A stretch of DNA of 64,000 nt from an uncultured Oscillospiraceae bacterium (GCA_910579485.1 CAJTVO010000001.1:14892-78891); one strand, 5' to 3'. Counted from the stretch's first letter, positions 1 through 8,568 are shown. Numbers and translations are program-made. The notes: generated by a model not told the origin, from the letters alone.

Positions 1-175
1 TGACCCGCGGCATCCGTATACCCGGGCGCTGCTCTCGGCCATCCCCATTCCGGACCCCAGGCGGGAGCGGGAAAGGGTGCCCCAGAGCTTCGATCCGGCT
101 CAGTTCTGCCGGGAGGGACGGCTGCGGGAGGTATCGCCGGGACATTGGGTGCTGGAGAAGGAGGGCGAGTCATGA
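1..175 (+). CDS. ABC transporter ATP-binding protein, C-terminal end (partial)
   Basis: This is the last 57 codons of a gene that begins before the window, read from base 2. The sequence DPRHPYTRALLSAIP is the signature of the C-terminal oligopeptide/dipeptide domain that follows the nucleotide-binding domain in OppD/OppF/DppD/NikD-type ATPases. The TGA stop overlaps the ATG of the next gene (ATGA), so it is translationally coupled to the two permeases. It would energise import of a peptide or a metal chelate; the substrate cannot be told from this fragment. Confidence 0.85.
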   Translation, partial: DPRHPYTRALLSAIPIPDPRRERERVPQSFDPAQFCREGRLREVSPGHWVLEKEGES

Positions 176-1170
176 GACAAAAAAATCCATTTTTATATTA
201 CGGCGGGAAGCTGGTGGGATTCGCGGTCAGCCTGTTCCTCCTCTCGCTGGCGGTCTTCTATGTGGCGCGGCTGGCGCCGGGAGATCCGCTGGTCTCCTAC
301 TACGGCGACCGGGCGGAGAAAATGACGGTCCAGGAGCGGACCCGGGCAGAGGAACGTCTGGGGCTGGATCAGCCGATCCACGTGCAGTACGTTCGCTGGC
401 TGGAGGGTGCTGTGCGGGGAGAGTTCGGCATCTCCTACAAGTACAAGACGGACGTGATCGAGGTCATCGCCGCGCGGCTGCCCAACACGCTGCTCCTGGG
501 AGGCATCGGATTCGCGGTAATCTTCGCGGGAGCGCTGGCGCTGGGGGCGATTTGCGCCTGGAACGAGGAAAAATGGCTGGACCGCATTATCTGTAAAGCG
601 GGAACAGTTGTCAGCTGTATTCCGGAATTTTGGCTGTCGCTGGTGCTGATCCTGGTGTTTGCGGTGCAGCTGCGGTGGCTGCCAAGCAGCGGGGCGTACA
701 CCATCGGCGGCGGCGGGATCGGCGACCGGGCGGTCCATCTGGTCCTTCCGCTGGTGGTGACGGCGGCGGGGCATCTGTGGTACTACGCCTACATGATCCG
801 CAACCGGCTGCTGGAGGAGCTGCGCTCGGATTATGTGTTGCTGGCTAAGTCCAAGGGGCTCAGCCGGAGAGCCGTGCTGGTGCGGCACTGCCTGCGGGGC
901 ATCATGCCGTCGTATTTGAGCTTGATGGCCATCTCGGTGCCCCATATCCTTGGGGGAACCTACATCGTAGAGACGGTGTTTTCCTATCCGGGCATCGGGA
1001 CGCTGTCTTATGAGAGCGCGCGGTATCAGGATTACAATCTTTTGATGATCCTGTGCATCATTTCAGGTGGAACAGTGATTTTATGCAATATTCTGGCGCA
1101 GATCGTCAGCGAACGGATCGATCCCAGGATGCGGGCGGACACGCCGCCGGAGGTAACGGATCATGGATGA
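172..1170 (+). CDS. ABC transporter permease, DppB/NikB/OppB family
   Basis: 332-residue inner-membrane permease. I chose the ATG at 172 because it has GGAGG upstream and overlaps the stop of the ATPase gene; the longer start at 145 has no ribosome site. The protein has about six hydrophobic segments, an LAPGDPL element after the first, and the EAA-type loop (LAKSKGLSRRAVLVRH, about residues 224-239) that docks on the ATPase. The motif VETVFSYPGIG is typical of this family. Together with the next gene it forms the channel of a peptide- or nickel-type importer. NikB and DppB are not separable by eye. Confidence 0.9.
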   Translation: MRQKNPFLYYGGKLVGFAVSLFLLSLAVFYVARLAPGDPLVSYYGDRAEKMTVQERTRAEERLGLDQPIHVQYVRWLEGAVRGEFGISYKYKTDVIEVIAARLPNTLLLGGIGFAVIFAGALALGAICAWNEEKWLDRIICKAGTVVSCIPEFWLSLVLILVFAVQLRWLPSSGAYTIGGGGIGDRAVHLVLPLVVTAAGHLWYYAYMIRNRLLEELRSDYVLLAKSKGLSRRAVLVRHCLRGIMPSYLSLMAISVPHILGGTYIVETVFSYPGIGTLSYESARYQDYNLLMILCIISGGTVILCNILAQIVSERIDPRMRADTPPEVTDHG

Positions 1171-2044
1171 ACGATTTGTCCTGGTTGGTGCGCGGACTCC
1201 CCTGCCGCCGCCGGTGAAGGCAAGGAAGTGGTACGAGGGCAGGCCGGTGGTCTCTATGGCAGTGCTGGCGGGGATCGTTCTGGGATGCCTTTTCTGCGGG
1301 GCATTCGTATCGGGAGAGCCGGGGTATATGGATTTGCTCCACAGCTCGGAGGCACCCAGCAAGGAGTTCTGGTTCGGGACGGATACCATGGGGCGGGATA
1401 TCTTTGCCATGATCTGGTATGGAGGACGGGTCTCCCTGCTGATCGGGGCGCTGTCTACCGGTATCTCCACAGCGCTGGCGGTCCTCTTCGGTACGGTCAG
1501 CGGGCTTGCGCCCAGGTGGCTGGACGATCTGCTGATGCGATTGACGGAGATCTTTCTCAGCATCCCTTCCCTGCTGCTCATTATTTTTTTGCAGGCGATT
1601 CTGGGGAAGGCGAATGTCTGGAGCCTCTCGCTGGTCATCGGGGTCACCGGATGGACCAGCATCGCCAAGGTGGTACGCTCAGAGGTACTGCGGCTGCGGA
1701 ACAGCGAGTATGTCATGGCCTCGCGGTGCATGGGAGGCGGATTCTTCCATATCCTGCGGAAGCATCTCGCGCCGAACTTCTTCTCCTCCATTATGTTCAT
1801 GGTGGTGATGAACGTGCGCGCGGCCATCGCGGCGGAGTCCACGCTGAGCTTTATGGGCATCGGCCTGCCGCTGGAGGTCATCAGCTGGGGCAGTATGCTC
1901 TCGCTGTCGGAGAAGGCGCTGCTCAGCGGCGCGTGGTGGATCATACTGATCCCCGGCGTGTTCCTGGTGGTGACGATGCTGTGCGTGACCAACATCGGCG
2001 GATGGCTTCGGGGCGAGGGGGAGCAGCGGGGGAATAATCTGTAA
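1163..2044 (+). CDS. ABC transporter permease, DppC/NikC/OppC family
   Basis: 293-residue second permease, starting at an ATG with GGAGGTAA upstream and overlapping the previous gene by 8 bases. It shows the family's GTDTMGRDIF motif (about residues 72-81) and an EAA loop around ASRCMGGGFFHILRKH, with five to six membrane segments. It pairs with the preceding permease. It is the last gene of the operon, because a strong hairpin terminator starts at its stop codon. Confidence 0.9.
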   Translation: MDERFVLVGARTPLPPPVKARKWYEGRPVVSMAVLAGIVLGCLFCGAFVSGEPGYMDLLHSSEAPSKEFWFGTDTMGRDIFAMIWYGGRVSLLIGALSTGISTALAVLFGTVSGLAPRWLDDLLMRLTEIFLSIPSLLLIIFLQAILGKANVWSLSLVIGVTGWTSIAKVVRSEVLRLRNSEYVMASRCMGGGFFHILRKHLAPNFFSSIMFMVVMNVRAAIAAESTLSFMGIGLPLEVISWGSMLSLSEKALLSGAWWIILIPGVFLVVTMLCVTNIGGWLRGEGEQRGNNL

Positions 2045-2082
2045 AAAGCTGGTGTTCTTTTTTGATAAAGAACACCAGCTTT
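2045..2082. terminator. Bidirectional intrinsic terminator
   Basis: A perfect 16-bp inverted repeat (arms 2045-2060 and 2067-2082) with a 6-base loop. The arms begin and end in A/T runs, so the hairpin can stop the ABC operon on the plus strand and the XRE gene on the minus strand. Confidence 0.9.
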
Positions 2083-2103
2083 CAGTATTTCATTGAGCTG
2101 CTA

Positions 2104-2322
2104 TCATCGCTCGTCTGTGCGGCCCATGAGATAATCCAAGGATACGTCAAAATGGTCCGCCAAGGCGCAGAGATTTTCTACATTCGGGAAATTATCTCCC
2201 GCCTCGAATTTTTGATAATGCCGCTCTCCAATGCCAATTGCTGTCCCTACTTGAGCCTGCGTCTCTTTTTTTTCGCTTCTCAGACTGCGTAAACGATCTT
2301 TAAAACTATTTTTAGAAATCAT
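2104..2322 (-). CDS. XRE-family helix-turn-helix regulator
   Basis: 72 residues, essentially one HTH_3 domain: KETQAQVGTAIG and GERHYQKFEAG are the two recognition-unit helices, followed by a DHFDVSLDYLMGRTDE tail typical of the family. The start has AGAGGT upstream. It is divergent from the small gene at 2414, and the two promoters overlap across a palindrome, so it probably represses both itself and its neighbour. No ligand domain is present. Confidence 0.9.
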   Translation of the reverse strand: MISKNSFKDRLRSLRSEKKETQAQVGTAIGIGERHYQKFEAGDNFPNVENLCALADHFDVSLDYLMGRTDER

Positions 2323-2331
2323 AAGTACCTC

Positions 2332-2384
2332 TTGACACGTTTATTTTTACGTGTTACTATAACATCATGAGACGCCAAATTCAA
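2332..2384. promoter_or_regulatory. Overlapping divergent promoters with palindromic operator
   Basis: Plus strand: TTGACA (2332-2337), 17-bp spacer, TACTAT (2355-2360). Minus strand: TTGAAT (2379-2384), 17-bp spacer, TATAGT (2356-2361). The two -10 boxes overlap. An inverted repeat ACACGT/ACGTGT (2335-2340 and 2349-2354) sits inside the plus promoter and at the predicted minus start. This is a likely binding site for the XRE protein. Confidence 0.75.
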
Positions 2385-2413
2385 CGTCCAAAAGAAAGAA
2401 GGATACGGTTACT

Positions 2414-2656
2414 ATGAATGATTTTATGCGCTGGCTCTATGCCAATTACATCAAACCGCAACTGGATGCCGCCAGTCCAGAGGGGTACGAACAAAGCCTT
2501 TCCGTTATAAATACTACACTGGACACAAATTTACGTGCCGAGTACGAAAAAACATTGGAATATTACTGTGGAAATGCGTTTTTATTGGGGCTTCGCACTG
2601 GCGAAGGTCTTTGCTGTGCAGCGAAGGGAAACCGTAGTGACTACTCCGCACGGTAG
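2414..2656 (+). CDS. Small conserved protein of unknown function
   Basis: 80 residues beginning MNDFMRWLYANYIKPQLD, with a helical pattern and a closing LLGLRTGEGL segment. The start follows AGAAGGA and a consensus promoter. I do not recognise a function, but the shape (N-terminal amphipathic helix, C-terminal GLRTG motif) resembles small proteins common in Clostridia. The gene is divergent from the XRE gene, which probably controls it. Its end overlaps the 3' end of yvcK by 16 bases, convergently. Confidence 0.75.
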   Translation: MNDFMRWLYANYIKPQLDAASPEGYEQSLSVINTTLDTNLRAEYEKTLEYYCGNAFLLGLRTGEGLCCAAKGNRSDYSAR

Positions 2657-3675
2657 CGGCCCTGGCCGGCGATGCGGACGCTGCGCTGGGCGTGGAGCTC
2701 CAGCAGGGCGGCGGCCAGAAGCTCGGGATCATGGCGGACGTAGCCGTCCCGGACCATGGACACCGGGCGGCTGACCAGCTCTACGCCCAATTCGGCGCAC
2801 TTGGCCTTGTCGTAGCGCAGCGGCTCCGCGCCCTCCTGGGCATAGCGCTCCAGAACCTCCGGCGGGATGGCGGAGGAGTTCACCAGGCACAGGTGGAACA
2901 GCTCCGGCAGGGAGTGCTGGAAAATGGCACGGATATGGTCGGCGTTGGTATAGCCCTCCGTCTCCCCTTCCTGGGTCATGACGTTGGCGATGTAGACTTT
3001 CAGGGCGGAGGATCCCGCAATGGCCTGGGCTACACCGTCTACCAGCAGATTGGGGATGATGCTGGTATAGAGGCTCCCCGGGCCCAGAAGGATCATATCC
3101 GCTTCCCGGATGGCCTCCAGGGCGGCTTCCAGGGCGGGGGGACGCTCCGGCAGGAGGCGGACCTGGTGTATGCGGCAGTCCTCCCGCTTCTTGCAGTAGA
3201 ATATCTTGGACTCCCCTAATATCTTGGCACCGTTTTCGAACTCCGCTTCCAGCTGCACATTGCTGGTGGTCACGGGGATCACCCGGCCGGTGATGGCCAG
3301 GACCTGGCTCATGCGACTGACCGCCTGGTCGAAGCTCCCGCCGGAGATGCCGTTGAGAGCCGCCAGGAAGAGGTTGCCGAAGCTCTGGCCCTTCAGAGAG
3401 CCCTCAGTGAAGCGGTAGTGGAGCAGCTCCCCCATGAGGGGCTCCACGTTGGCAAGGGCCTCCAGGCAGTTGCGCACGTCGCCGGGGGGCAGCATCCCCA
3501 GCTCCTGGCGCAGGACGCCGGAGCCGCCGCCGTCGTCCGCCACCGTGACGATGGCGGTGAGATTGTTGGTATGGCGCTTCAGGCCGCGCAGCATGGTGGA
3601 CAGGCCCGTGCCGCCGCCGATGGCGGCGATCTTGGGGCCTTTGCCGCTGGGGCCGCGGTAAAGTTGATCCTTCAT
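2641..3675 (-). CDS. yvcK: YvcK/CofD-like gluconeogenesis factor
   Basis: 344 residues. The N-terminal IGGGTGLSTMLRGLK and the TVADDGGGSGVLR motif are diagnostic of the YvcK (MgfK) branch of the CofD-like family. Members bind UDP-sugars and help partition carbon into cell-wall synthesis in Firmicutes. It is third in murB-rapZ-yvcK, 3 bases after rapZ, so co-transcribed. In many Firmicutes whiA follows; here the operon ends at a convergent gene and whiA is not present. Confidence 0.95.
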   Translation of the reverse strand: MKDQLYRGPSGKGPKIAAIGGGTGLSTMLRGLKRHTNNLTAIVTVADDGGGSGVLRQELGMLPPGDVRNCLEALANVEPLMGELLHYRFTEGSLKGQSFGNLFLAALNGISGGSFDQAVSRMSQVLAITGRVIPVTTSNVQLEAEFENGAKILGESKIFYCKKREDCRIHQVRLLPERPPALEAALEAIREADMILLGPGSLYTSIIPNLLVDGVAQAIAGSSALKVYIANVMTQEGETEGYTNADHIRAIFQHSLPELFHLCLVNSSAIPPEVLERYAQEGAEPLRYDKAKCAELGVELVSRPVSMVRDGYVRHDPELLAAALLELHAQRSVRIAGQGRYRAE

Positions 3676-3678
3676 GTT

Positions 3679-4539
3679 TTATGTCCTCGTCATGTCCCGG
3701 TGGTTTTCTGTTACCTGATAGCCCAGGTTGCGGATGTACTCTGCCAAGGCGTGGGTGACCGCTACGGAACGGTGATGGCCTCCGGTACAGCCTATGGCGA
3801 TCACCAGCACCGTCTTCCCTTCCTCCTGGTACAGCGGCAGGACGAAGCCCAGAAGCTCCCGGAGCTTCTCCAGAAACTGCTCCGTCTCCCGGAAAGAAAA
3901 TACATAATCCCGCACCCCCTGGTCCAAGCCGGTCTTGGGGCGCAGGGCGTCGATATAGAACGGGTTGGGCATGAAGCGCACGTCGAAGACCAGGTCGGCT
4001 TCCAGAGGCAGGCCGTGCTTAAAGCCGAAGGACACTACGCTCACCTGCATCTTCCCCGCGTCCCGGCTGCCGCCGAACAGGCGCAGCAACTCCCCGCGCA
4101 GACGGGTGGTGGAGTAACGGCTGGAATCGACCACGACGTCCGCCTGGGCCCGGACCGGGGCCATCAGGGTGATCTCCCGATTGACCGCTGCTTCTAAGGA
4201 ACCGCACTGGTCCTGGAGGGGGTGCATCCGGCGGGTCTCCTTATAGCGCTTGATGATGGTATCCACATTCGCCTCCAGGAACAGAAGGGTGCAGTTATAT
4301 TCCCGCTGGCGCAGGGTGGACAGGACCTCCAGAAATTCATCGAAGGTGTCGGCGGTGCGCACATCGTACACCAAGGCCACCCGGTTATAGCGTCCGCTGC
4401 CCGCCGAGCAAAATTCAGCAAATTTCAGGATCATGCCTGCGGGCATGTTGTCTACGATATAAAATCCCATGTCCTCCAAAAAGGAGGCCGCTCTGCTCTT
4501 TCCGCCTCCGGAAAGGCCGGATATGATCAGTATCTCCAT
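3679..4539 (-). CDS. rapZ: RNase adapter / nucleotide-binding protein RapZ (YvcJ)
   Basis: 286 residues from an ATG preceded by GAGGAGAG. The P-loop GLSGGGKS lies at residues 8-15 and the characteristic C-terminal GCTGGHHRSVAV follows. YvcJ/RapZ proteins hydrolyse ATP/GTP; in enterobacteria RapZ controls glucosamine-6-phosphate synthase through small RNAs, while the role in Firmicutes is less clear. Its position between murB and yvcK fits a link to cell-wall precursor supply. The longer upstream reading has no ribosome site. Confidence 0.95.
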   Translation of the reverse strand: MEILIISGLSGGGKSRAASFLEDMGFYIVDNMPAGMILKFAEFCSAGSGRYNRVALVYDVRTADTFDEFLEVLSTLRQREYNCTLLFLEANVDTIIKRYKETRRMHPLQDQCGSLEAAVNREITLMAPVRAQADVVVDSSRYSTTRLRGELLRLFGGSRDAGKMQVSVVSFGFKHGLPLEADLVFDVRFMPNPFYIDALRPKTGLDQGVRDYVFSFRETEQFLEKLRELLGFVLPLYQEEGKTVLVIAIGCTGGHHRSVAVTHALAEYIRNLGYQVTENHRDMTRT

Positions 4540-4561
4540 GTTTTCTCTCTCCTCTTCCCGC

Positions 4562-5473
4562 CTATGGAACGATCTTGACCTCCGGTTCCAGGCGTATGCC
4601 GGTCTCGCGGTATACAACGTCTTGGATATGGGCGATCAAGGACAGGACGTCGGCGCAGGAGGCACCGCCAGTGTTGATGACAAAGCCCGCGTGCTTCTCC
4701 GACACCTGGGCTCCCCCTACCCGGAAGCCCTTCAGGCCGCACTGCTCGATGAGGCTCCCCGCAAAATGGCCCTCAGGACGCTTGAAGGTACTGCCCGCGC
4801 TGGGGTATTCCAGTGGCTGCTTCTCACGGCGGCGGCGGCTCAGGTCCTCCATGAGGGACGCGATCTCATCACCGTTACGGGGTTCCAGAAGGAGCTCCGC
4901 CTCCAGGACCACGCCGCGCTTATCGCTGAACACGCTGTGGCGGTAGCTCAGGTCCAGCTCCTCCGGCACAAGACGGCGGATGCCTTCATCGGGGAACCAG
5001 GCGGTGACGGCGGTGAGGACCTGCTTCATCTCGCCGCCGTAGGCCCCGGCGTTCATGCACACCGCGCCTCCCAGGCTCCCGGGGATGCCGTGGGCAAACT
5101 CCAGGCCTCCCAGCTCCTCCCTGCGGGCGAAGGAGGCCAGACGGGCCAGACTCAGTCCGGCTCCGGCGCGGACGGTGCGTCCGCCGGTGCGCGACACGCC
5201 GTCCAGGGAGCCGGTATAGATGACCAGGGCGTCCAGGCCGTTGTCGGATACCAGGAGGTTTGAGCCGTTGCCGATGACCAGGACCGGCCAGCCCTCCTCC
5301 TCCGCCAGGGACAACAGCGCCCCGCATTGGGCGGCTCCGGCGGGCCGGACGAAGCGCCGGGCGGGCCCGCCGATCCGGAAGGTGGTGTGCCGGTCCATGG
5401 GCTCCTCCCGGAGGACCTGGCAGTCGGGAAAGCTGGGGGCGAAAAGGGCGTCAAAGCGGTCGAACCAAGGCAT
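4562..5473 (-). CDS. murB: UDP-N-acetylenolpyruvoylglucosamine reductase
   Basis: 303 residues. It reduces UDP-GlcNAc-enolpyruvate to UDP-MurNAc with NADPH and FAD in the cytoplasm. The FAD-binding motif GNGSNLLVSD, the YRHSVFSD segment and the catalytic GSTFKRP loop are all present, as in the shorter type II MurB. The start at 5473 is chosen for AGGAGG 7 bases upstream. It is the first gene of murB-rapZ-yvcK, under the promoter at 5515-5543. Confidence 0.95.
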   Translation of the reverse strand: MPWFDRFDALFAPSFPDCQVLREEPMDRHTTFRIGGPARRFVRPAGAAQCGALLSLAEEEGWPVLVIGNGSNLLVSDNGLDALVIYTGSLDGVSRTGGRTVRAGAGLSLARLASFARREELGGLEFAHGIPGSLGGAVCMNAGAYGGEMKQVLTAVTAWFPDEGIRRLVPEELDLSYRHSVFSDKRGVVLEAELLLEPRNGDEIASLMEDLSRRRREKQPLEYPSAGSTFKRPEGHFAGSLIEQCGLKGFRVGGAQVSEKHAGFVINTGGASCADVLSLIAHIQDVVYRETGIRLEPEVKIVP

Positions 5474-5514
5474 AGGGGAACCTCCTGCATCCAAATAACC
5501 AACTTACTGACATT

Positions 5515-5543
5515 AGTATACCGCATGGATGCGGAAAAGTCTA
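5515..5543 (-). promoter_or_regulatory. Sigma-A-type promoter of the murB operon
   Basis: On the minus strand, TAGACT (5538-5543), a 17-bp spacer and TATACT (5515-5520) lie 41 bases upstream of the murB ATG. Confidence 0.65.
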
Positions 5544-5620
5544 CCGGATTTCTGCGGGCGGGTCGGATACTTTGCACAAAAATATAGGGCGGAGGGCCGT
5601 GGAAGCCGTCAGATCGGCAA

Positions 5621-5649
5621 TTGACAGGAAAAGAATGGGCCTCTATAAT
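5621..5649 (+). promoter_or_regulatory. Consensus sigma-A promoter of the T-box/symporter unit
   Basis: Perfect TTGACA (5621-5626), 17-bp spacer, TATAAT (5644-5649). Transcription would start near 5656, giving a leader of about 340 nt before the symporter ATG. Confidence 0.85.
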
Positions 5650-5655
5650 AGAAAA

Positions 5656-5932
5656 CATATATTTTCGAAACCCTATGAAGGAAAGAGTATCCCGCCCTCC
5701 GCCTCACAGAGAGTCCCCGTTTGCTGGAAGGGGACAGGCCGGCAGCGGGAGAACATGGCTCCGGAGAGGCGTGCCCGAGCGAAGCTTGTCAGGGCATGAC
5801 GGGTCTGCCCGTTACAGCAGGAGGCATTGTTGGATGCCGGTGAGGCCCTGGCGGGAGCGCGCCGGGGTGAAAAGAAGTGGTACCACGGACACTGCGTCCG
5901 TCTTCTGTTTTGGCAGAGGACGGGCGTTTTTT
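5656..5932 (+). promoter_or_regulatory. T-box leader (tRNA-sensing attenuator)
   Basis: The canonical T-box core is seen as AAGTGGTACCACGG (5875-5888), just before a terminator hairpin (arms 5895-5907 and 5914-5926) and six Ts (5927-5932). Upstream, the AGTA...GAA pair flanking a TCCCGC/GCGGGA stem, with AGAGAG inside, matches Stem I with its specifier loop (about 5690-5755). The bases after GAA read CATGG, so the specifier could be CAT (His) or ATG (Met), depending on register; I cannot settle it. Uncharged tRNA would favour readthrough into the symporter. Confidence 0.85.
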
Positions 5933-5993
5933 GTCGCCCCGGCGGGGCCGGGAGCTATCAAACTGTATGTTCTGTGTAAAGGAGCTGTTTCCC

Positions 5994-7223
5994 ATGAAAG
6001 AGAAAAAATCCACCCACCTTACCCTGGCGATCTTTATCGGACTGGTCCTGGGCATCGTCCTGGGGCTGCTGATCCCAGGGCGTCTGGAATTTCTGCTGCC
6101 CGCCATCGACCTGGTCAGCGGACTGTACATGAACGCCCTGCGCATGATGATCTATCCCCTGGTGTTCTGCTCTCTGGTGGTGGGCATCCACGGCATCGGC
6201 AGCGTCTCCGCCACCGGGCGGATCGGCGCGCAGTCCGTCATCTACTACACCGGCACGACCCTGTTTGCCAGCCTGCTGGGCCTGTTCCTGCCGAAGCTGC
6301 TGGGGCTCGGCAAGGGCGTGACCATCGAGATGATCGAGGCGGACGTGATGGCCACCCAATTCACCAGCCTGCTGGACACGGTGAAAAACCTGATCCCCGC
6401 CAACCCGGTGGCTTCCTTCGCCAACGGGGACATGCTGCAGGTGCTGGTGTTCGCCGTCATCGTGGGCATCACCTGCCTGGCCCTGGGGAAAAAGGCGGAG
6501 CCCTTTGTGACGCTGGCGTACTCGATCAACGAGATCTCCGTGAAGATCGTCTCGGTGGTCATGCTGTTCACGCCGGTAGGCGTGTTCTGCTCCATCGCCT
6601 CCGTGGTGTACGCCAACGGGACGGAGACCATCCTGGCGCTGGGGACCGTGCTCATCGCGCTGTACCTGACCTTCTTCCTCTACGCGCTGGTGGTCTACGG
6701 CGGCATCGTTAAGCTGCTGGGCAAATACGGCGTGCGGCAGTTCTTCTCCAAGGTCATGCCGGCGGCGCTCAACGCCTTCGGCACCTGCTCCAGCTCCGCC
6801 ACCCTGCCCATCAGCAAGCGCTGCGCAGACGAGATGGGCGTGCCCAACGAGGTCTCCTCCCTGGCGCTGCCCTTGGGCGCGACCATCAATATGGACGCGG
6901 TGTCCATTCTGATGAGCTTCATGATCGTATTCTTCGCCAATGCCTGCGGCGTGGAGATCAGCTTCGGGATGCTGGCGGTGGTGCTGCTGAGCAATACCCT
7001 GCTGAGCATCGGGACCCCGGGCGTGCCCGGCGGGGCCATCGCGTCCTTTGCGGCGCTGTCCGCCATTGCGGGGCTGCCGGCCGGGGTGATGGGCGTTTAC
7101 ATCAGCGTCAACACCCTGTGCGACATGGGCGCTACCTGCTGCAACGTGCTGGGCGACCTGGCCTGCTCCGTGGCGATGAAGGAGACCGTGAAGATCAAGA
7201 AGCCCCAGAATACGGCAAAGTAA
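5994..7223 (+). CDS. DAACS-family sodium:amino-acid (dicarboxylate-type) symporter
   Basis: 409 residues, start chosen for AAAGGAG upstream. The protein has the fold signatures of the glutamate-transporter family: SSSATLP, GATINMD, GTPGVPGG and a final DMGATCCNVLGDL. In archaeal GltPh the last motif reads DMGR, and that Arg holds the acidic side chain of aspartate; here it is Ala. This argues against a dicarboxylate and for a neutral or other amino acid. Control by a T-box supports an amino acid substrate. A strong terminator follows. Confidence 0.9.
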   Translation: MKEKKSTHLTLAIFIGLVLGIVLGLLIPGRLEFLLPAIDLVSGLYMNALRMMIYPLVFCSLVVGIHGIGSVSATGRIGAQSVIYYTGTTLFASLLGLFLPKLLGLGKGVTIEMIEADVMATQFTSLLDTVKNLIPANPVASFANGDMLQVLVFAVIVGITCLALGKKAEPFVTLAYSINEISVKIVSVVMLFTPVGVFCSIASVVYANGTETILALGTVLIALYLTFFLYALVVYGGIVKLLGKYGVRQFFSKVMPAALNAFGTCSSSATLPISKRCADEMGVPNEVSSLALPLGATINMDAVSILMSFMIVFFANACGVEISFGMLAVVLLSNTLLSIGTPGVPGGAIASFAALSAIAGLPAGVMGVYISVNTLCDMGATCCNVLGDLACSVAMKETVKIKKPQNTAK

Positions 7224-7233
7224 GCAAATACGC

Positions 7234-7266
7234 AGAGGGGGCGCGGCGAATCTCGCCGCGCCCCCC
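7234..7266. terminator. Bidirectional terminator between symporter and asd
   Basis: GC-rich inverted repeat of about 15 bp (arms from 7234 and up to 7266, loop AATCT, one extra C), lying between two convergent genes. Confidence 0.8.
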
Positions 7267-7278
7267 TCTTGCAGGCCG

Positions 7279-8361
7279 TTAGATATAATTTTCCGCACAC
7301 AGCAGCTCCGCCAGAAGCACGGCGCCGCCGGCGGCGCCCCGGAGGGTGTTGTGGCTGAGGCAGACGAACTTGTAGTCGTACTGGGTATCGGGCCGCAGGC
7401 GGCCGATGGACACCGCCATGCCGTTCTCCAGCATCCGGTCCAGACGGGTCTGGGGGCGGTCCGCCTCCTCAAAGTAGTGCAGGAACTGCTTGGGAGCCGA
7501 GGGGAGCTGCAGCTCCTGGGCACGTCCGGCAAAGCTGGACCAATCGGCCTTGATCTGCTCCTCGGAGGGCTTGCAGCCGTCTTTGAACTTCATGAACACC
7601 GCCGCCATGTGGCCGTCCTGACAGGCCACACGGAAGCACTGGGCGGTGATGGCGGGGCCCTGGGCCAGGACCATCTTGCCGTCCTCTACCGCGCCCCACA
7701 GCTTCATGGGCTCCTTCTCGCTCTTCTCCTCTTCCCCGCCGATGTAGGGGATGCAGTTGTCTACCATCTCCGGCCAGCGCTCGAAGGTCTTGCCCGCGCC
7801 GGAAATGGCCTGATATGTACACACCAGGGCTTTCTCCAGGCCATACTTCCGCAGGGGGTGCAGGGCGGGGACGTAGGACTGGAGGGAGCAGTTGGACTTT
7901 ACGGCGATGAAGCCCCGCTTGGTGCCCAGGCGCCTGCGCTGGGCGTCAATGAGCTTGATATGGTCCGCGTTGATCTCCGGCACCACCATGGGCACGTCCT
8001 CGGTCCAGCGGTGGGCCGAGTTGTTGGACACCACGGGGCACTCCAGCTTGGCGTATGTCTCCTCCAGAGCGCGGATCTCCTCCTTCTTCATGTCCACGGC
8101 GCAGAAGACGAAGTCCACCATGCCCGCCAGCTTTCCGGCGTCCGCCTGGGCGTCCAGGACCACCAGGGACTTGGCCTCCTCGGGGATGGGTGTGGTCATG
8201 GCCCAGCGGCCCTCCACGGCCTCCGCATAGGTCTTGCCCGCGCTGCGGCCGCTGGCGGCCAGGGCGGTGAGACGGAACCAGGGGTGGCCCTCCATCAGCG
8301 TGACGAAGCGCTGGCCCACCATGCCGGTGGCTCCAATGATCCCGACGCGATATTCTTTCAT
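7279..8361 (-). CDS. asd: Aspartate-semialdehyde dehydrogenase, archaeal/fungal type
   Basis: 360 residues. It reduces aspartyl phosphate to aspartate semialdehyde with NADPH, the branch point to lysine, diaminopimelate, threonine and methionine. IIGATGMVGQRF is the nucleotide-binding start, SNCSL carries the catalytic Cys158, and GAGKTFERWPEM with a GGEEEKSEKEPMK stretch is typical of the archaeal/yeast subtype rather than the common bacterial one. The start follows TAGGAGG. A leader of about 200 nt with several hairpins precedes it; I recognise no known riboswitch there. Confidence 0.95.
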   Translation of the reverse strand: MKEYRVGIIGATGMVGQRFVTLMEGHPWFRLTALAASGRSAGKTYAEAVEGRWAMTTPIPEEAKSLVVLDAQADAGKLAGMVDFVFCAVDMKKEEIRALEETYAKLECPVVSNNSAHRWTEDVPMVVPEINADHIKLIDAQRRRLGTKRGFIAVKSNCSLQSYVPALHPLRKYGLEKALVCTYQAISGAGKTFERWPEMVDNCIPYIGGEEEKSEKEPMKLWGAVEDGKMVLAQGPAITAQCFRVACQDGHMAAVFMKFKDGCKPSEEQIKADWSSFAGRAQELQLPSAPKQFLHYFEEADRPQTRLDRMLENGMAVSIGRLRPDTQYDYKFVCLSHNTLRGAAGGAVLLAELLCAENYI

Positions 8362-8501
8362 GATAAAACCTCCTAAGTTGGTAGTGTTTCTTGATATGCG
8401 GCAAGGGGGAAAAGGCCCCCGCGGGGCGCGGAACTGGCTGCCCTCACCAGGAGGGCCAGAAGTTGGCAGGCGCGGGAATGGGAAAACTGTCGATTCCTGG
8501 G

Positions 8502-8530
8502 TTGAAAAATCCGCCGCCCCCGTGTATACT
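8502..8530 (+). promoter_or_regulatory. Promoter of the SpoIID-like gene
   Basis: TTGAAA (8502-8507), 17-bp spacer, TATACT (8525-8530), about 90 bases upstream of the ATG at 8624. It overlaps the asd leader on the other strand. Confidence 0.6.
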
Positions 8531-8568
8531 GTATCATAGTATGCGCCGTCCTCGGGGCCGTATCGTAT

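Noticed and set aside
5958..7532. 524-codon frame antisense to the symporter, and similar long antisense frames over asd, the SpoIID-like gene and murB
   Set aside because: High GC makes long antisense frames common. These have His/Gly/Gln-rich composition and lack ribosome sites, and the sense frames encode clear families.
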